NCBI RefSeq assembly: GCF_045807065.1
Contig: NZ_JBJMIE010000217.1
Location: 1-11,921, forward strand
DNA: 11,921 nt
Source: Actinophytocola sp045807065
GTDB taxonomy: Bacteria; Actinomycetota; Actinomycetes; Mycobacteriales; Pseudonocardiaceae
Direction: 5' to 3'
The stretch's first letter is position 1. Each line of letters opens with the position of its first letter. The notes under the pieces were generated by a model that ran no database searches, was not told where the DNA came from, and was given only the letters and a program-made list of their open reading frames with translations. This document shows, piece by piece, positions 1 to 5,725 of this stretch. The translations under genes and the position numbers were made by a program.

Positions 1-244
1 CCAAGCCCTCACCCACTACAACGAAACACTCGCCCTACGACGCCGCATCCACAACCACTACGACGAAACACCCCAAACACTCCGCGACCTCTCCATCTCC
101 TTGGAAAAGGTCGGCGACATCCACCGGCAACGCGGCCAACTCGACCAAGCCCTCACCCACTACAACGAAACACTCGCCCTACGACGCCGCATCCACAACC
201 ACTACGGCGAAACACCCCAAACACTCCGCGACCTCTCCATCTCC
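1..244 (+). repeat. Near-identical 144-bp tandem repeat inside the TPR gene
   Basis: Bases 1-100 and 145-244 match at 99 of 100 positions; the only difference is A63 versus G207, which changes Asp to Gly. The offset is 144 bp, or exactly 48 codons, so the repeat preserves frame. Identity stops sharply after base 244, where the last repeat diverges. Bases 1-100 contain about 49 C but only about 10 G, a strong strand skew that is lost after about base 250. The array probably continues to the left of the window. Confidence 0.9.
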
Positions 245-427
245 CTCAACAAGGTCGGGCTTGTCCGCGAGGCGCAGAAGCAGTTCGACGGTGCACTGGC
301 CGCCTACACCGAAGCCACGGCGATCTACCGACGCCTTCGAGAGAACTACGATCCGTCCCTGTCCCAGAACGCGACTTGGGAGGACCTCCTGACCGCGCTG
401 GACCGGGTGCGTGAGCAACTGGAGTAA
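1..427 (+). CDS. TPR-repeat protein, C-terminal part (5' end outside window)
   Basis: The reading frame is open from base 2 to the TAA at 425-427 and encodes 141 residues of a larger protein. No start is needed inside the window: the TTG at 101 is a Leu codon within a repeat. The protein shows tetratricopeptide-type helical repeats with a 48-residue period. Each has a QALTHYNETLALRRR helix, a YxETPQTLRDL linker and an SISLxKVGD helix; the last, divergent unit starts near NKVGLVREAQ, and the tail ends VREQLE. TPRs are protein-interaction scaffolds, and in actinomycetes such 48-residue arrays often form the C-terminus of large NTPase or signalling proteins. Which N-terminal domain is attached here cannot be seen. 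The repeats are C-rich and G-poor and use codons such as CTA, CGA and ACA, unlike the downstream genes. The TPR call is firm; the cellular role is unknown. Confidence 0.85.
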   Translation, partial: QALTHYNETLALRRRIHNHYDETPQTLRDLSISLEKVGDIHRQRGQLDQALTHYNETLALRRRIHNHYGETPQTLRDLSISLNKVGLVREAQKQFDGALAAYTEATAIYRRLRENYDPSLSQNATWEDLLTALDRVREQLE

Positions 428-438
428 CGTGGCAACAC

Positions 439-459
439 CGCGAGTCCATCATGGACGCG
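439..459. other. Inverted repeat between the TPR gene and ilvD
   Basis: GTCCAT (444-449) and ATGGAC (451-456) form a 6-bp inverted repeat around one base. Flanking CGC (439-441) and GCG (457-459) could extend a hairpin across a two-base bulge. There is no T-tract, so a classical terminator is not supported; it may be a weak terminator or an operator for ilvD. The rest of the 83-bp gap shows no convincing promoter box. Confidence 0.3.
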
Positions 460-500
460 CTCACCAGGCGCGATGGGCACAGTAAGTAACGATCGAGTAC

Positions 501-508
501 AGGAGGAG
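501..508 (+). promoter_or_regulatory. Ribosome binding site of ilvD
   Basis: AGGAGGAG lies directly upstream of the GTG at 511. It is a near-perfect Shine-Dalgarno sequence and fixes the non-ATG start of ilvD. Confidence 0.85.
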
Positions 509-510
509 CC

Positions 511-2355
511 GTGCCTGAGCTCCGTTCCCGCATCACCACCCACGGTCGCAACGCGGCCGGTGCCCGTGCGCTGTGGCGTGCCACCGGCATGACCGACGGC
601 GACTTCGGCAAGCCGATCGTGGCCATCGCGAACTCCTACACGCAGTTCGTGCCCGGGCACGTGCACCTGCGTGACCTCGGCGACATCGTGGCCGAGGCGG
701 TCAAGGCGGCCGGTGGCATCGCGCGGGAGTTCCACACCATCGCGGTCGACGACGGCATCGCCATGGGGCACGGCGGGATGCTGTACTCGCTCCCGTCCCG
801 GGAGATCATCGCCGACAGTGTCGAGTACATGGTCAACGCGCACGCGGCCGACGGGCTCGTGTGCATCTCCAACTGCGACAAGATCACGCCGGGCATGCTG
901 AACGCGGCCATGCGGCTGAACATCCCGACCGTCTTCGTGTCGGGTGGGCCCATGGAGGCCGGCAAGGCGGTCGTCGTGGACGGGGTCGCGCACAACTCGT
1001 CCGACCTGATCACCGCGATCTCCGCGTCGGCCAACGACAACGTCGACGACATCGGGCTCACCGCCGTCGAGCAGTCCGCGTGCCCGACCTGCGGATCCTG
1101 TTCCGGCATGTTCACCGCCAACTCGATGAACTGCCTCACCGAGGCGCTCGGTCTCGCGCTGCCGGGCAACGGCTCCGCGCTGGCGACGCACGCCGCCCGG
1201 CGCGCGCTGTTCGAGCGGGCCGGCACCACCGTGATGGAGCTGGCCACGCGCTACTACCGGGACGACGACGATTCGGTGCTGCCGCGGTCGATCGCGACGC
1301 GGGACGCGTTCGTGAACGCCATGGCGCTGGACATGGCCATGGGCGGCTCCACCAACACCGTGCTGCACATCCTCGCGGCCGCGCGGGAGGGTGAGGTCGA
1401 CTTCACGCTCACCGACATCGACGAGATCTCCCGGCGGGTGCCGTGCCTGTCGAAGGTGTCGCCGAACTCCAGCTACCACATGGAGGACGTGCACCGGGCG
1501 GGCGGCATCCCGGCGATCCTGGGCGAGCTGTGGCGCGGCGGGAAGCTCAACGAGGGCGTGCACACGATCCACTCGCCGTCGCTGGCGGAGTGGCTGTCCA
1601 CGTGGGACATCCGCGCGTCGTCGCCGTCGGCGGAGGCCGTCGAGCTGTTCCACGCCGCGCCCGGCGGAGTCCGCACGACGAAGGCGTTCTCGACGTCCAA
1701 CCGCTGGTCCGCACTGGACACCGACGCCGCCGGAGGCTGCATCCGGGACGTCGAGCACGCGTACACCGTCGAGGGTGGCCTCGCCGTGCTGCGCGGCAAC
1801 CTGGCCGAGAACGGCGCGGTGATCAAGGCCGCGGGCATCGAGGAGGAGCTGTTCCACTTCGAGGGCCCGGCCCGCGTGGTCGAGAGCCAGGAGGAGGCCG
1901 TCTCGGTGATCCTCAAGCGGGAGATCCAGCCCGGCGAGGTCCTGGTCGTGCGGTACGAGGGGCCGGCCGGCGGCCCGGGCATGCAGGAGATGCTGCACCC
2001 GACCGCTTTCCTCAAGGGCGCCGGCCTCGGCAAGAAGTGCGCACTGATCACCGACGGCCGCTTCTCCGGCGGCACCTCGGGCCTGTCGATCGGCCACATC
2101 TCCCCGGAGGCGGCGGGCGGCGGCCTGATCGGCCTGGTCGAGGACGGCGACCGCATCCTCATCGACGTGCACGAGCGCAAGCTGGAACTGCTGGTCCCCG
2201 CCGACGTCCTGGCCGACCGCCGGGCGAAGATGGAGTCCAGCGAGCGCCCGTGGCAACCGAAGGACCGCCAGCGCCCGGTGACCGCCGCCCTACGCGCCTA
2301 CGCCCGCATGACGACCGACGCCTCCTACGGCGCCGTCCGCGACGTCAACCGCTGA
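511..2355 (+). CDS. ilvD: Dihydroxy-acid dehydratase (EC 4.2.1.9)
   Basis: This 614-residue cytoplasmic enzyme dehydrates 2,3-dihydroxyisovalerate and 2,3-dihydroxy-3-methylvalerate to the 2-keto acids in valine, leucine and isoleucine synthesis. It aligns by eye with E. coli IlvD (616 residues) from the N-terminal HGRNAAGARALWRATGM block onward. Expected ligands are present: Cys122 in the NCDKITPGM block and Cys197 in CPTCGSCSGM for the [2Fe-2S] cluster, Asp81 and Asp123 for Mg2+, and Lys124, which is carbamylated in the family. The GTG start is fixed by AGGAGG four to nine bases upstream. Length and motifs indicate an intact gene. It appears to be transcribed alone: the upstream TPR gene is unrelated, and the downstream gene is convergent and overlaps its last 31 nt. 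Confidence 0.97.
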   Translation: MPELRSRITTHGRNAAGARALWRATGMTDGDFGKPIVAIANSYTQFVPGHVHLRDLGDIVAEAVKAAGGIAREFHTIAVDDGIAMGHGGMLYSLPSREIIADSVEYMVNAHAADGLVCISNCDKITPGMLNAAMRLNIPTVFVSGGPMEAGKAVVVDGVAHNSSDLITAISASANDNVDDIGLTAVEQSACPTCGSCSGMFTANSMNCLTEALGLALPGNGSALATHAARRALFERAGTTVMELATRYYRDDDDSVLPRSIATRDAFVNAMALDMAMGGSTNTVLHILAAAREGEVDFTLTDIDEISRRVPCLSKVSPNSSYHMEDVHRAGGIPAILGELWRGGKLNEGVHTIHSPSLAEWLSTWDIRASSPSAEAVELFHAAPGGVRTTKAFSTSNRWSALDTDAAGGCIRDVEHAYTVEGGLAVLRGNLAENGAVIKAAGIEEELFHFEGPARVVESQEEAVSVILKREIQPGEVLVVRYEGPAGGPGMQEMLHPTAFLKGAGLGKKCALITDGRFSGGTSGLSIGHISPEAAGGGLIGLVEDGDRILIDVHERKLELLVPADVLADRRAKMESSERPWQPKDRQRPVTAALRAYARMTTDASYGAVRDVNR

Positions 2356-3128
2356 GCACCACTCTCCGCTGGCCGCGCCAGTAGCCTGCGGAGGCTGGTC
2401 GGGGTGTGGCCGGCGTGGGCGCGGACCGTGCGGGACAGGTGTGCCTGGTCGGCGAAGCCGAGGTCCGCGGCCAGTCGGGACAGGTTCTGCTCGCCGGCCT
2501 CGAGGCGGTCCAGCGCCCTGCCGACCCGTAGGCGGTTGCGGTAGTGGGTGAGCGAGATGCCCAGGGAACGGGTGAACGCCCTGCTCAACCGGTAGGGCGA
2601 CACCCCGAGCGTCGCGGCGAGGGACAGCAGGTCGCTGGCCGCCGGGTCGTCGGCGGCGAGTGCCTCGCGTGCCCTGGCCACCAACGTCCGGTCCGCCGGT
2701 CGCGCGTGCACCGGGGCGGCGGCCAGCAGCCCGAGCAACGCCTCGACCAGCCCGTACTCGACGTCGGCGGACGTGGCCGCCAGCAGGCGGCGATGCGCGA
2801 GGTCCACCCGGGCGTCCACGTACACGAGCGGGCGGGCGGCGCCGGCCAGCCGCTCGCCCAGGGCGGCCGACATCGAGACCGACGTGCACACGTCCCCGCC
2901 GGCCGGGTGCGCGAAGCTCTCGTCCTCGCCGGGTGCGCCGAGGTAGGCGACCGTCGGGTCCAGGTCGACCACGGAGCCGGCCACGCGCCGGCGGAACCGG
3001 CCGCGGCGTACCAGCACCAGGCGGTAGTCGCCCCGCGGCTCGGACACCGACCAGCCCGCGTGCCCACCAGGACAGCGCGCCGCCCACACGCCCAGGTCAG
3101 CCCGTCCGGCCAGCTCCGTGAACTCCAC
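2325..3128 (-). CDS. AraC-family transcriptional regulator
   Basis: A protein of about 267 residues with two helix-turn-helix motifs in its C-terminal third: one around residues 167-190 (LLSLAATLGVSPYRLSRAF) and one around 216-243 (LSRLAADLGFADQAHLSRTV), followed by AGHTPTSLRRL. This is the AraC/XylS DNA-binding arrangement. The N-terminal ~150 residues look like a beta-rich, AraC-like ligand-binding region (DYRLVLVRRGRFRRR... AYLGAPGEDESFAHPAGG); the ligand is unknown. The GTG at 3128 (VEFTELAG) is chosen because it leaves about 80 bp for a divergent promoter. A GTG at 3194 with GGAG four bases upstream would add 22 residues but leave only 14 bp to the neighbouring start. The 3' end overlaps the end of ilvD by 31 nt on the opposite strand. 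Its likely target is the divergent SRPBCC gene or itself (inference). Confidence 0.88.
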   Translation of the reverse strand: MEFTELAGRADLGVWAARCPGGHAGWSVSEPRGDYRLVLVRRGRFRRRVAGSVVDLDPTVAYLGAPGEDESFAHPAGGDVCTSVSMSAALGERLAGAARPLVYVDARVDLAHRRLLAATSADVEYGLVEALLGLLAAAPVHARPADRTLVARAREALAADDPAASDLLSLAATLGVSPYRLSRAFTRSLGISLTHYRNRLRVGRALDRLEAGEQNLSRLAADLGFADQAHLSRTVRAHAGHTPTSLRRLLARPAESGAQRLTSRTAP

Positions 3129-3208
3129 GCGCCGGACGGTACGGCAGGGCACCGACGGTGCAAGGAAGTTCAAGACCGCGGCGCCCGCGGGCACAAGACT
3201 CCGGTGCC
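3129..3208. promoter_or_regulatory. Divergent intergenic region between the AraC regulator and the SRPBCC gene
   Basis: With the chosen starts this 80-bp interval must carry the promoters of both genes, or those promoters overlap the coding starts. I see no clear -10/-35 boxes and no good Shine-Dalgarno for either chosen start, so leaderless transcripts are possible. AAGGAAG at 3162-3168 is too far from the GTG at 3209 to serve as its ribosome binding site. Confidence 0.35.
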
Positions 3209-3604
3209 GTGGCGACTCTGCGACAGGACATCGAACTCGACACCGACCCCGACACCGCCTGGGACGCGCTTCGCGACTTCGGCGCCCTCCACGAACGCCT
3301 GGTCAGGGGCTTCGTGACCGCCTGTGAGTCGGACGGCCGGGAGCGGGTGATCACCTTCAGCACCGGACTCACCGTGCGCGAGCTGCTGGTGGGCGTCGAC
3401 GACGAGCACCGCCGGCTCAGCTACGCCATCGTCGACGGGTTCACGCACTACCAGGGCACCGCGCAGGTGCTTCCGCGACCGACCGGCTGCCGGTTCGTCT
3501 GGCTCGTCGACCTGCTGCCCGACGAGCGCGCCGGCGACGTCGCGCGACTGATGGCGCACGGCGCTACCGCCATCCGGCGTACGCTGGGCGGCGCCGACCT
3601 ATGA
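3209..3604 (+). CDS. SRPBCC-family (START/Bet v1-like) protein
   Basis: A 131-residue protein beginning VATLRQDIELDTDPDTAWDALRDFGALHERL. The N-terminal strand followed by a D..P..AWDAL helix is typical of the SRPBCC/polyketide-cyclase-2 fold. It continues with ERVITFSTGLTVRELLVGVDDEHRRLSYAIVDG, then a GTAQVLP strand and RFVWLVDLLPDE, and ends in a helix (DVARLMAHGATAIRRTL). Such proteins form a deep hydrophobic pocket for small ligands, but the family label does not predict a substrate. The GTG at 3209 fits the domain start; an in-frame GTG at 3158 would add an unlikely Arg-rich extension reaching back towards the regulator. It is divergent from the AraC gene, suggesting a regulator/target pair. 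Its stop codon lies within a 12-bp palindrome. Fold confident, function unknown. Confidence 0.8.
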   Translation: MATLRQDIELDTDPDTAWDALRDFGALHERLVRGFVTACESDGRERVITFSTGLTVRELLVGVDDEHRRLSYAIVDGFTHYQGTAQVLPRPTGCRFVWLVDLLPDERAGDVARLMAHGATAIRRTLGGADL

Positions 3605-3613
3605 CCCGGGTCA
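3602..3613. promoter_or_regulatory. Perfect 12-bp palindrome, candidate operator of the sulfur operon
   Basis: TGACCCGGGTCA is a perfect palindrome that begins at the stop codon of the SRPBCC gene and lies about 60 bp upstream of the sulfur-operon leader peptide. The same hexamers recur in the opposite arrangement at 3754-3767 (GGGTCA CC TGACCC). The position suits a transcription-factor site near the operon promoter. No known regulator motif is recognised. Confidence 0.35.
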
Positions 3614-3674
3614 CCGTGTCTCACGATACGGATCGCATTGGACCACAACGTGGGCACGTGGCACGCTGGAAATC

Positions 3675-3764
3675 GTGTTGAGTGCGATCGAGATCCTGCT
3701 GGTGGCCAGGCGCCACGTGGATTTCGTTCGCGTCTCCAGCGCGATGTGCCGTCGGGTCACCTGA
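3675..3764 (+). CDS. Putative cis-regulatory leader peptide of the sulfur-assimilation operon
   Basis: GTG at 3675 opens a 29-codon frame ending in TGA at 3762-3764. The peptide core is ARRHVDFVRVSSAMCRR (residues 11-27). It matches, from memory, the R-R/L-H-V/I-D-L-x-R-x-S-S-A-x-C-R pattern of small putative leader peptides found upstream of sulfur genes in streptomycetes and relatives. It contains one Cys codon (TGC, 3747-3749) five codons before the stop, placed to report cysteinyl-tRNA charging. GGAA at 3668-3671 lies 3 nt before GTG 3675 and 6 nt before an in-frame TTG at 3678, so the start could be either. The sulfite reductase starts 111 nt after its stop, and potential RNA hairpins fill the gap. 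Reading frame and motif are seen; the regulatory role is inferred from related leaders. Confidence 0.75.
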   Translation: MLSAIEILLVARRHVDFVRVSSAMCRRVT

Positions 3765-3870
3765 CCCGTCGCCGCCGTATTGATCGAGTCGGCGCCCGGG
3801 TGCGTCGGCCCAACCCGCTGTTCCCGAGGGTTCCCCGGCGCGCGCGAGTGCCCTGGAAGTCCGGAGGACC
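3753..3870 (+). promoter_or_regulatory. Candidate attenuator: competing hairpins ending in sequestration of the sulfite reductase RBS
   Basis: Five complementary segments were found by eye. H0: 3753-3758 (CGGGTC) with 3763-3768 (GACCCG), spanning the leader stop codon. H1: 3764-3774 with 3790-3801, ACCCG-T-CGCCG against CGGCG-CC-CGGGT, ten pairs with a small internal loop. A: 3797-3801 (CGGGT) with 3813-3817 (ACCCG). B: 3812-3816 (AACCC) with 3828-3832 (GGGTT). C: 3829-3838 (GGTTCCCCGG) with 3861-3870 (CCGGAGGACC), nine of ten pairs counting one G-U, with a 22-nt loop. C covers the whole Shine-Dalgarno. Each helix shares bases with the next, so they are mutually exclusive in a chain. Energies were not computed, and A and B are only five pairs each in a GC-rich region, so some could be chance. 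Confidence 0.45.
3863..3867 (+). promoter_or_regulatory. Ribosome binding site of the sulfite reductase gene
   Basis: GGAGG lies 8 nt before the GTG at 3876 and decides this start over an upstream in-frame TTG at 3780. It falls inside the 3' arm of the predicted hairpin 3829-3838/3861-3870. Confidence 0.8.
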
Positions 3871-3875
3871 GACGG

Positions 3876-5555
3876 GTGTCAACTCCCACCACGCCCAGGC
3901 GAGCGCCGCGACGCCGCGGTGAGGGCCAGTGGGCGCTCGGGTACCGCGAGCCGCTCAACCCGAACGAACGCAGCAAGAGGGACGACAACCCGCTCAACGT
4001 CCGCGCACGTATCGAGAACATCTACGCGCACACCGGCTTTGACGGCATCGACCCCGGCGACCTGCGTGGTCGGTTCCGCTGGTTCGGCCTCTACACCCAG
4101 CGCAAGCCCGGCATCGACGGCGGCCGCACCGCCACCCTCGAACCCGAGGAGCTGGACGACAGCTACTTCATGCTGCGGGTCCGCATCGACGGCGGCGCCG
4201 TCACCACCGAGCAGCTGCGCGTCATCGGGGAGGTGTCGCGGCAGTACGCACGCGACACCGCGGACATCACCGACCGGCAGAACATCCAGTACCACTGGAT
4301 CCGGATCGAGGACATGCCGGCGGTCTGGCAGAAGCTGGAGGGTGTCGGCCTCACCACCACCGAGGCGTGCGGCGACAGCCCGCGCGTGATCCTCGGCTCC
4401 CCCGTCGCCGGCATCGCCGAGGACGAGGTTCTCGACGGCACGCCGGCCATCGACGAGATCAGGCGCCGCTACATCGGCGCCAAGGAGTTCGCCAACCTCC
4501 CGCGCAAGTTCAAGACCGCGATCTCCGGCCTGCCGGACGTCGCCCACGAGGTACACGACGTCGCGTTCGTCGGCGTCGAGCACCCCGAGCACGGCCCCGG
4601 CTTCGACGTGTGGGTCGGCGGCGGGCTGTCCACCAACCCGATGATCGGCGTGCGGCTCGGCGCGTGGGTGCCGCTGGACGAGGTGCCGGCGGTGTGGACC
4701 GGCGTGATCAGCGTCTTCCGCGACTACGGCTACCGCCGCCTGCGCAACCGCGCGCGGCTGAAGTTCCTCGTCAAGGACTGGGGTGCCGAGAAGTTCCGCG
4801 AGGTCCTGGAGACCGAGTACCTCAAGCGCGAGCTGATCGACGGTCCCGCGCCGAAGGTGCCGGACCAGCCGCACGACCACATCGGCGTGCACCAGCAGAA
4901 GGACGGCAACTTCTACGTGGGCGCCGCACCCATCGCCGGCCGGGTCTCCGGCAGCACCCTGGTCGCCGTGGCCGACGCCGCGGAGAAGGCGGGCTCGCGC
5001 CGCGTCCGGTTCACGCCGCTGCAGAAGGTGATCGTGCTGGACGTGCCCAGGTCCGAGGTGGACGACCTGCGCACGGCGCTCGCCGGGCTGGGCCTGCAGA
5101 CCGACCCGTCGCCGTGGCGGCGGGGCGTGATGGCCTGCACGGGCCTCGAGTTCTGCAAGCTCGCGATCGTCGAGACGAAGGCCCGCGCGGTGAACCTGGT
5201 GTCGGCGCTGGAGGACCGGCTCAAGGACATCACCGGCGACGTGACCACGCCGATCAGCGTGCACATCAACGGCTGCCCCAACTCCTGCGCCCGCATCCAG
5301 ACCGCGGACATCGGGCTGAAGGGCCAGATCGTCACCGACGCCGACGGCAACCAGGTCGAGGGCTTCCAGGTCCACCTCGGCGGCGGGCTCGGCCTCGACG
5401 CAGGGTTCGGCCGGAAACTGCGTGGCCACAAGGTGACCGCGGAGGAGCTGCCGGACTACGTGGAGCGCGTGGTGCGCAACTACGTCGCCGACCGCAAGCC
5501 GGACGAGCGTTTCCCGCAGTGGGTGGCGCGCGCTTCGGAAGACGATCTCAAATGA
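3876..5555 (+). CDS. sir: Ferredoxin-type assimilatory sulfite reductase (siroheme, [4Fe-4S])
   Basis: A 559-residue enzyme that reduces sulfite to sulfide with six electrons, probably from ferredoxin. It aligns throughout by eye with M. tuberculosis SirA/NirA (Rv2391), for example EGQWALGYREPLN near the start, RFRWFGLYTQR, and HEVHDVAFVGVEHPEHGPG. Cluster and siroheme ligands are Cys421 and Cys427 (ACTGLEFCK) plus Cys467 and Cys471 (NGCPNSCAR). Tyr73 and Cys165 correspond to the Tyr69-Cys161 crosslink known near the active site of the mycobacterial enzyme. The next conserved Cys of that loop is Ser here (CGDSPR instead of CGDCPR). The family also includes nitrite reductases, but the cys-gene context supports sulfite. 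The GTG start follows a good Shine-Dalgarno and matches the family N-terminus. The stop overlaps the next start (ATGA), so translation is probably coupled. Confidence 0.95.
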   Translation: MSTPTTPRRAPRRRGEGQWALGYREPLNPNERSKRDDNPLNVRARIENIYAHTGFDGIDPGDLRGRFRWFGLYTQRKPGIDGGRTATLEPEELDDSYFMLRVRIDGGAVTTEQLRVIGEVSRQYARDTADITDRQNIQYHWIRIEDMPAVWQKLEGVGLTTTEACGDSPRVILGSPVAGIAEDEVLDGTPAIDEIRRRYIGAKEFANLPRKFKTAISGLPDVAHEVHDVAFVGVEHPEHGPGFDVWVGGGLSTNPMIGVRLGAWVPLDEVPAVWTGVISVFRDYGYRRLRNRARLKFLVKDWGAEKFREVLETEYLKRELIDGPAPKVPDQPHDHIGVHQQKDGNFYVGAAPIAGRVSGSTLVAVADAAEKAGSRRVRFTPLQKVIVLDVPRSEVDDLRTALAGLGLQTDPSPWRRGVMACTGLEFCKLAIVETKARAVNLVSALEDRLKDITGDVTTPISVHINGCPNSCARIQTADIGLKGQIVTDADGNQVEGFQVHLGGGLGLDAGFGRKLRGHKVTAEELPDYVERVVRNYVADRKPDERFPQWVARASEDDLK

Positions 5556-5725
5556 CGGAGCGCGCGACGCCGTTCTACTGCCCGTACTGCGGCGACGAGG
5601 ACCTCCGCCCGCAGGAGGAACCCCATGCCGCGTGGCTGTGTACCGGCTGCCGGCGCGTGTTCACCGTCAAGTTCGTGGGACTGAACCTCGCTGGACAGAC
5701 AGCACTGGAAGAGGTGACCAAGTGA
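5552..5725 (+). CDS. Small CxxC-CxxC zinc-ribbon-like protein of the sulfur operon
   Basis: This 57-residue protein has two CxxC knuckles: CPYC at residues 10-13 and CTGC at 30-33, separated by 16 residues, followed by RRVFTVKFVGLNLAG. Four Cys in this spacing suggest a single zinc or iron site; the W-x-C-x-x-C and trailing Phe faintly recall rubredoxin. It starts on an ATGA overlap with the sulfite reductase stop and ends in a GTGA overlap with cysH, so it is translated as part of the operon. From memory, a similar small uncharacterised protein occupies the same place between sulfite reductase and cysH in Streptomyces. Its function is unknown: a metal-binding accessory or small electron carrier for either enzyme is possible but unproven. 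Confidence 0.88.
   Translation: MTERATPFYCPYCGDEDLRPQEEPHAAWLCTGCRRVFTVKFVGLNLAGQTALEEVTK

Noticed and set aside
429..489. Tiny frames before ilvD (GTG 429, ATG 451) considered as a branched-chain amino acid leader peptide
   Set aside because: The peptides (18 and 12 residues) contain at most one Leu or Val, have no run of regulatory codons, and no attenuator hairpin with a T-tract follows.
346..2256. A 636-codon open frame on the minus strand across ilvD
   Set aside because: It lies antisense to a clearly identified full-length ilvD, is Arg/Asp/His/Val-rich with no recognisable domain, and is explained by the codon bias of GC-rich DNA.
2383..2396. AGCCT-GCGG-AGGCT hairpin as a terminator between ilvD and the AraC gene
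   Set aside because: The stem is only five pairs, has no T-tract on either side, and lies inside the coding region of the regulator; chance is a sufficient explanation.
3129..3194. N-terminal extension of the AraC regulator to GTG 3194
   Set aside because: A GGAG four bases upstream makes it possible, but it would leave only 14 bp to the divergent gene and the extra 22 residues show no family resemblance. It is kept only as an alternative.
3780..3875. Upstream in-frame TTG at 3780 as the start of the sulfite reductase
   Set aside because: It would add 32 residues unlike the family and lacks a Shine-Dalgarno. GTG 3876 has GGAGG at the right distance and gives the family N-terminus.
3879..5429. 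A 516-codon minus-strand open frame across the sulfite reductase gene
   Set aside because: It is a shadow of the sulfite reductase gene: no domain, composition typical of antisense frames in high-GC coding DNA, and no ribosome binding site of note.
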